Positions 61,608 to 64,000 of a stretch of 64,000 bases of DNA are shown here, one piece after another. Origin of the DNA: JAUMBM01 sp964645715. GTDB taxonomy: Bacteria; Bacteroidota; Bacteroidia; Chitinophagales; Saprospiraceae. Each line of letters begins with the position of its first letter. Positions within the stretch are counted from its first letter, which is position 1. The DNA lies in assembly GCA_964645715.1 (NCBI GenBank), contig CAZYAO010000019.1, forward strand, positions 5,138 through 69,137. Reading direction: 5' to 3'. The notes below the pieces were generated by a model. It was not told where the DNA came from, searched no databases, and saw nothing but the letters and a program-made list of their open reading frames with translations. The position numbers were made by a program, and so were the translations under genes.

Positions 61608-62246
61608 ATGGACTTGAGCGAAATGAGAGAAGAATTTACTAAACTGGGCCTCGATCGTGAGGATTTATCCGAAGATCCCGTAACTCAGTTTGAAAGATGG
61701 TTTGTACAGGCGCACGAGGGAGGCGTCGCAATGCCCAACGCTATGAGCCTCGCCACCGTCGATGCGGAGGGCCAACCTTCCATACGCACGGTTCTGCTCA
61801 AACTTTTTGATCGCGAGGGGTTCGTATTTTATACCAATTATAGTAGCAAAAAAGCAGCAGATATGGCTGTCAACCCCAAAGTAGCACTGCTGTTTCACTG
61901 GCCTGAACTTGAGCGACAAATACGTATCACGGGTACCGCCGAAAAAGTATCCACGGCAGAGTCCGCTAAATATTTTCTGACGCGGCCGCGCGGCAGCCAG
62001 ATTGGCGCCTGGAGCTCCGACCAAAGCAGTGTCATCAACTCCCGGCAGTTGTTGCATGCTAAGTTTGAGGAAATCAGTGAAAAATTCAAACATGGAGAGG
62101 TGCCCATACCCAGCTTTTGGGGCGGCTATAGGGTTGTAGCCAATGGTTTTGAATTCTGGCAGGGTCGCGTCAACCGCCTCCACGACCGCTTTGCCTACCG
62201 GCCGTTGACCGAAAGCCAGTGGGATATCCACCGACTGGCTCCCTAA
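61608..62246 (+). CDS. pdxH: Pyridoxamine 5'-phosphate oxidase
   Basis: The 212-residue product shows the PdxH features: FERWFVQAHEGGVAMPNAMS, PSIRTVLLKLFDREGFVFYT, NYSSKKAADM, ALLFHWPELERQIRITG, RPRGSQIGAWSSDQSS and WGGYRVVANGFEFWQG with RLHDRF. The enzyme oxidises pyridoxamine or pyridoxine phosphate to PLP using FMN. It is a single plus-strand gene, convergent with msrA across a set of hairpins. Confidence 0.97.
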   Translation: MDLSEMREEFTKLGLDREDLSEDPVTQFERWFVQAHEGGVAMPNAMSLATVDAEGQPSIRTVLLKLFDREGFVFYTNYSSKKAADMAVNPKVALLFHWPELERQIRITGTAEKVSTAESAKYFLTRPRGSQIGAWSSDQSSVINSRQLLHAKFEEISEKFKHGEVPIPSFWGGYRVVANGFEFWQGRVNRLHDRFAYRPLTESQWDIHRLAP

Positions 62247-62264
62247 CCTCAACAATTATATTTA

Positions 62265-62301
62265 GCGGGCATCTAGCTGCCTTCTGCAGCTAGATGCCCG
62301 C
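62265..62301. terminator. Perfect 16-bp hairpin after pdxH
   Basis: GCGGGCATCTAGCTGC (62265-62280) pairs exactly with 62286-62301 around CTTCT. It is the first of three. Confidence 0.75.
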
Positions 62302-62359
62302 ACAAACAAAAACTTCTCCATGATTTTCCGAGAAAAGTCATGGAGAAGTTTTTGTTTGT
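62302..62359. terminator. Long 22-bp perfect hairpin between pdxH and msrA
   Basis: Arms 62302-62323 and 62338-62359 are exact complements. An inner TTTTC/GAAAA extends the stem with one bulge. It abuts the previous hairpin without a spacer and probably serves both convergent genes. Confidence 0.8.
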
Positions 62360-62363
62360 ACAA

Positions 62364-62389
62364 TTTCGGGCAACACCAGCTGCCCGAAA
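62364..62389. terminator. Third short hairpin before msrA stop
   Basis: TTTCGGGCA (62364-62372) pairs with TGCCCGAAA (62381-62389). On the minus strand it lies just after the msrA stop. Confidence 0.6.
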
Positions 62390-62418
62390 ACATCATGAAT
62401 TCAGTTATCCACAACCAG

Positions 62419-63093
62419 TTATTGTTTGCGTAAGTCCGGAAACTGGCGGTTAAATTTTTCAACCTTTGGCTTACTAATTCGCTGTATATAAGGATTGTCA
62501 GGATTCAGCTCGTAATAATCCTGGTGATAATCCTCCGCAAGCCAAAAGGTTGAAGCAGGCTTTACTTCGGTTACAATCGGTGCCTTAAATCGCCCTTCTT
62601 CCTCCAGTTTAGCAATATATCGCTCAGCTGCCTGCTTTTGCTCTTCAGAGAGATAAAAAATAGCCGATCGATATGCAGTACCCACATCAGGTCCCTGACG
62701 GTTGAGGGTAGTGGGATCATGCGTGGCAAAAAATACCTCCAACAGGCGTTCATAGCTCACCACTTGTGGGTCGTAAAAGATGACAATCGACTCCGCATGA
62801 CCCGTCCGGTCACTCCCTACCTGTTCATAGGTAGGATTTTTCACATGACCTCCACAATAACCCGAATACACCGCTTCAACACCTTTTACACGCTCATATA
62901 CAGCCTCTGTACACCAAAAACAGCCACCAGCAAAGTAAGCTTTACTGAGGCGGGCATAGCGGGACGAGAGCTCACTGTCTTCGAGTGCAAGGGTACCCTT
63001 GCTTGCGGGAAGTTTGCCTGCAGGGGACTGAGCATCGCAACTCACAGCCAAAAATCCTGCTGCCACTAATAACATGGCCCTGATTATTTTCAT
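62419..63093 (-). CDS. msrA: Peptide-methionine (S)-S-oxide reductase, probable lipoprotein
   Basis: From ATG 63093 the product has 224 residues with a signal sequence and possible lipid Cys19 (FLAVSC), so it likely acts in the periplasm. The catalytic motif GGCFWCTEAVYERVKGV is at residues 56-72, then YSGYCGGHVKNPTYEQV and RTGHAESIVIFYDP, and YHQDYYELNP near the end. It reduces methionine S-sulfoxide in oxidised proteins. The open frame back to 63144 lacks a signal peptide. The gene follows guaB by 76 bp, in the same direction. Confidence 0.93.
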   Translation of the reverse strand: MKIIRAMLLVAAGFLAVSCDAQSPAGKLPASKGTLALEDSELSSRYARLSKAYFAGGCFWCTEAVYERVKGVEAVYSGYCGGHVKNPTYEQVGSDRTGHAESIVIFYDPQVVSYERLLEVFFATHDPTTLNRQGPDVGTAYRSAIFYLSEEQKQAAERYIAKLEEEGRFKAPIVTEVKPASTFWLAEDYHQDYYELNPDNPYIQRISKPKVEKFNRQFPDLRKQ

Positions 63094-63169
63094 AAAAATT
63101 TGTATTTCAACGAACAAGCACCTATGCCTTGCAGTCGGCATCAACTATGAAGCCAGCCACAATCGACAC

Positions 63170-64000
63170 TTAGCGACGGCTGTAGTTGGGTGACTCTTTC
63201 GTAATGGTTATATTGTGCGGGTGACTCTCCAAATAACCCGCATTGGTGATTCGTACAAATCGAGCCTGCTGTAACTCGGGAATAGTCGATGCTCCGCAAT
63301 AACCCATACCCGCACGAAGCCCGCCCAGATACTGAACCATCACCTCAGCAAGATTACCCTTATAGGGCACTCTTCCTTCAATTCCCTCAGGGACAAGTTT
63401 TTTGATATCCTCTTCGACATCCTGAAAATAGCGATCTTTCGATCCCTGCTGCATTGCACCCAATGAACCCATACCGCGATAAACCTTAAATTTGCGACCT
63501 TCGTAAATAATGGTTTCACCAGGCGCCTCCTCAACACCGGCAAATAATGACCCGGCCATAATAGTCTCCGCACCGGCCGCCAATGCTTTGGCTATATCTC
63601 CTGTATAACGAATACCACCATCGCCAATGACGGGCACGCCCGTACCCTTCAGTGCACTAGATGCCTCAAAGATGGCACTCAGCTGGGGTACACCAACACC
63701 TGCCACTACCCGGGTTGTGCAGATAGACCCGGGACCTACCCCCACTTTTACCCCATCCGCCCCAGCATCTGCCAATGCTTTGGCACCAGCACCAGTTGCC
63801 ACATTACCACCAACCACCTGCACCAGCGGAAAAGCATGCTTGATCTGGCGTACCATGTCCAATACACCCCTGGAGTGTCCATGCGCAGTATCGACACATA
63901 AAACATCTACGTCAACACGCACTAATGCCTCAACACGCTCCATAGTATCCTGGGCAATACCCACGGCCGCCCCAACCATCAGACGTCCCAGAGAGTCCTT
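63170..64000 (-). CDS. guaB: IMP dehydrogenase, N-terminus outside window
   Basis: The frame continues beyond position 64000 (KDSLGRLMVGAAVGI), so the start lies outside. The visible part has DVLCVDTAHGHSRGVLD, GNVATGAGAKALADAGAD, the catalytic-Cys loop GPGSICTTRVVAGVG, IGDGGIRYTGDIAKALAAGA and the flap YRGMGSLGAMQQGSKDRYFQ. The enzyme oxidises IMP to XMP with NAD+ in guanine nucleotide synthesis. The 3' end is 76 bp from msrA. Confidence 0.97.
   Translation of the reverse strand, partial: KDSLGRLMVGAAVGIAQDTMERVEALVRVDVDVLCVDTAHGHSRGVLDMVRQIKHAFPLVQVVGGNVATGAGAKALADAGADGVKVGVGPGSICTTRVVAGVGVPQLSAIFEASSALKGTGVPVIGDGGIRYTGDIAKALAAGAETIMAGSLFAGVEEAPGETIIYEGRKFKVYRGMGSLGAMQQGSKDRYFQDVEEDIKKLVPEGIEGRVPYKGNLAEVMVQYLGGLRAGMGYCGASTIPELQQARFVRITNAGYLESHPHNITITKESPNYSRR

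Noticed and set aside
1..64000. tRNA, rRNA, prophage, IS elements, toxin-antitoxin or defence genes
   Set aside because: I looked for cloverleaf sequences, transposase motifs, terminal inverted repeats and typical defence domains and found none that could be supported.

Overview
The window looks like a chromosomal segment of a Bacteroidota bacterium, most likely from the Saprospiria (Lewinella/Haliscomenobacter-like); the class-level placement is inference. Support: long secreted proteins built from Ig-like or HYR modules with a type IX secretion (T9SS) C-terminal domain, two T9SS components (PorZ and a PorG-like protein), membrane-bound one-component regulators, and repeated TAnnTTTG promoter -7 elements, the Bacteroidota consensus. 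There are no rRNA, tRNA, prophage, IS or CRISPR features that I can support. Four runs of exactly 100 N (21528, 34525, 42388, 60916) are assembly placeholders. They interrupt a porG-like gene, a tandem repeat, a small membrane protein gene, and the boundary between a tatD-like and a tcdA-like gene.

Layout: 1-5373 is the N-terminal 1791 codons of a giant secreted protein whose end lies outside the window. 5754-7418 is a TPR/HTH regulator. 7713-12164 holds a purple-acid-phosphatase-like enzyme, a three-gene SDR/methyltransferase/glycosyltransferase operon and a small membrane protein. 12764-17595 holds a cation/proton antiporter, an ATP-grasp enzyme and a CNNM/CorC protein. 17665-22016 is an envelope cluster (lptC, porZ, nadD, porG-like). 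22149-28558 holds pseudouridine catabolism (psuK-psuG), a GNAT acetyltransferase, an M16 peptidase and an outer-membrane barrel. 28757-34267 holds a VOC protein, RNase R, Pcm and a DUF3179 protein. 34787-40927 holds an isomerase-like protein, a gamma-carbonic-anhydrase-like protein, an MFS sugar transporter, a coiled-coil protein, a beta-helix lipoprotein and a NUDIX hydrolase. 40979-44599 holds an ECF sigma/membrane protein pair, a gapped membrane protein, TyrRS and a small secreted protein. 44771-49075 is a second large T9SS cargo protein. 49260-53918 holds a ThiF/rhodanese protein, GlyA and a propeller/AraC regulator. 53936-64000 is mainly metabolic: phosphohexomutase, WD40 protein, amidophosphoribosyltransferase, TcdA, TatD, PdxH, MsrA and GuaB.

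How the genes fit together: much of the region serves the envelope. PorZ and PorG act in T9SS, LptC in LPS export, and two giant proteins are likely T9SS cargo. The rest is core purine, NAD, PLP and glycine metabolism and RNA or protein quality control.

The most unusual non-coding signal is a set of near-perfect intergenic hairpins, often two or three in a row. Five share a CTTTGG core while the rest of their arms differ but stay paired. There is also a 37-bp-period palindromic tandem repeat at 34481-34759. I did not find an obvious new multi-gene defence or secretion system.
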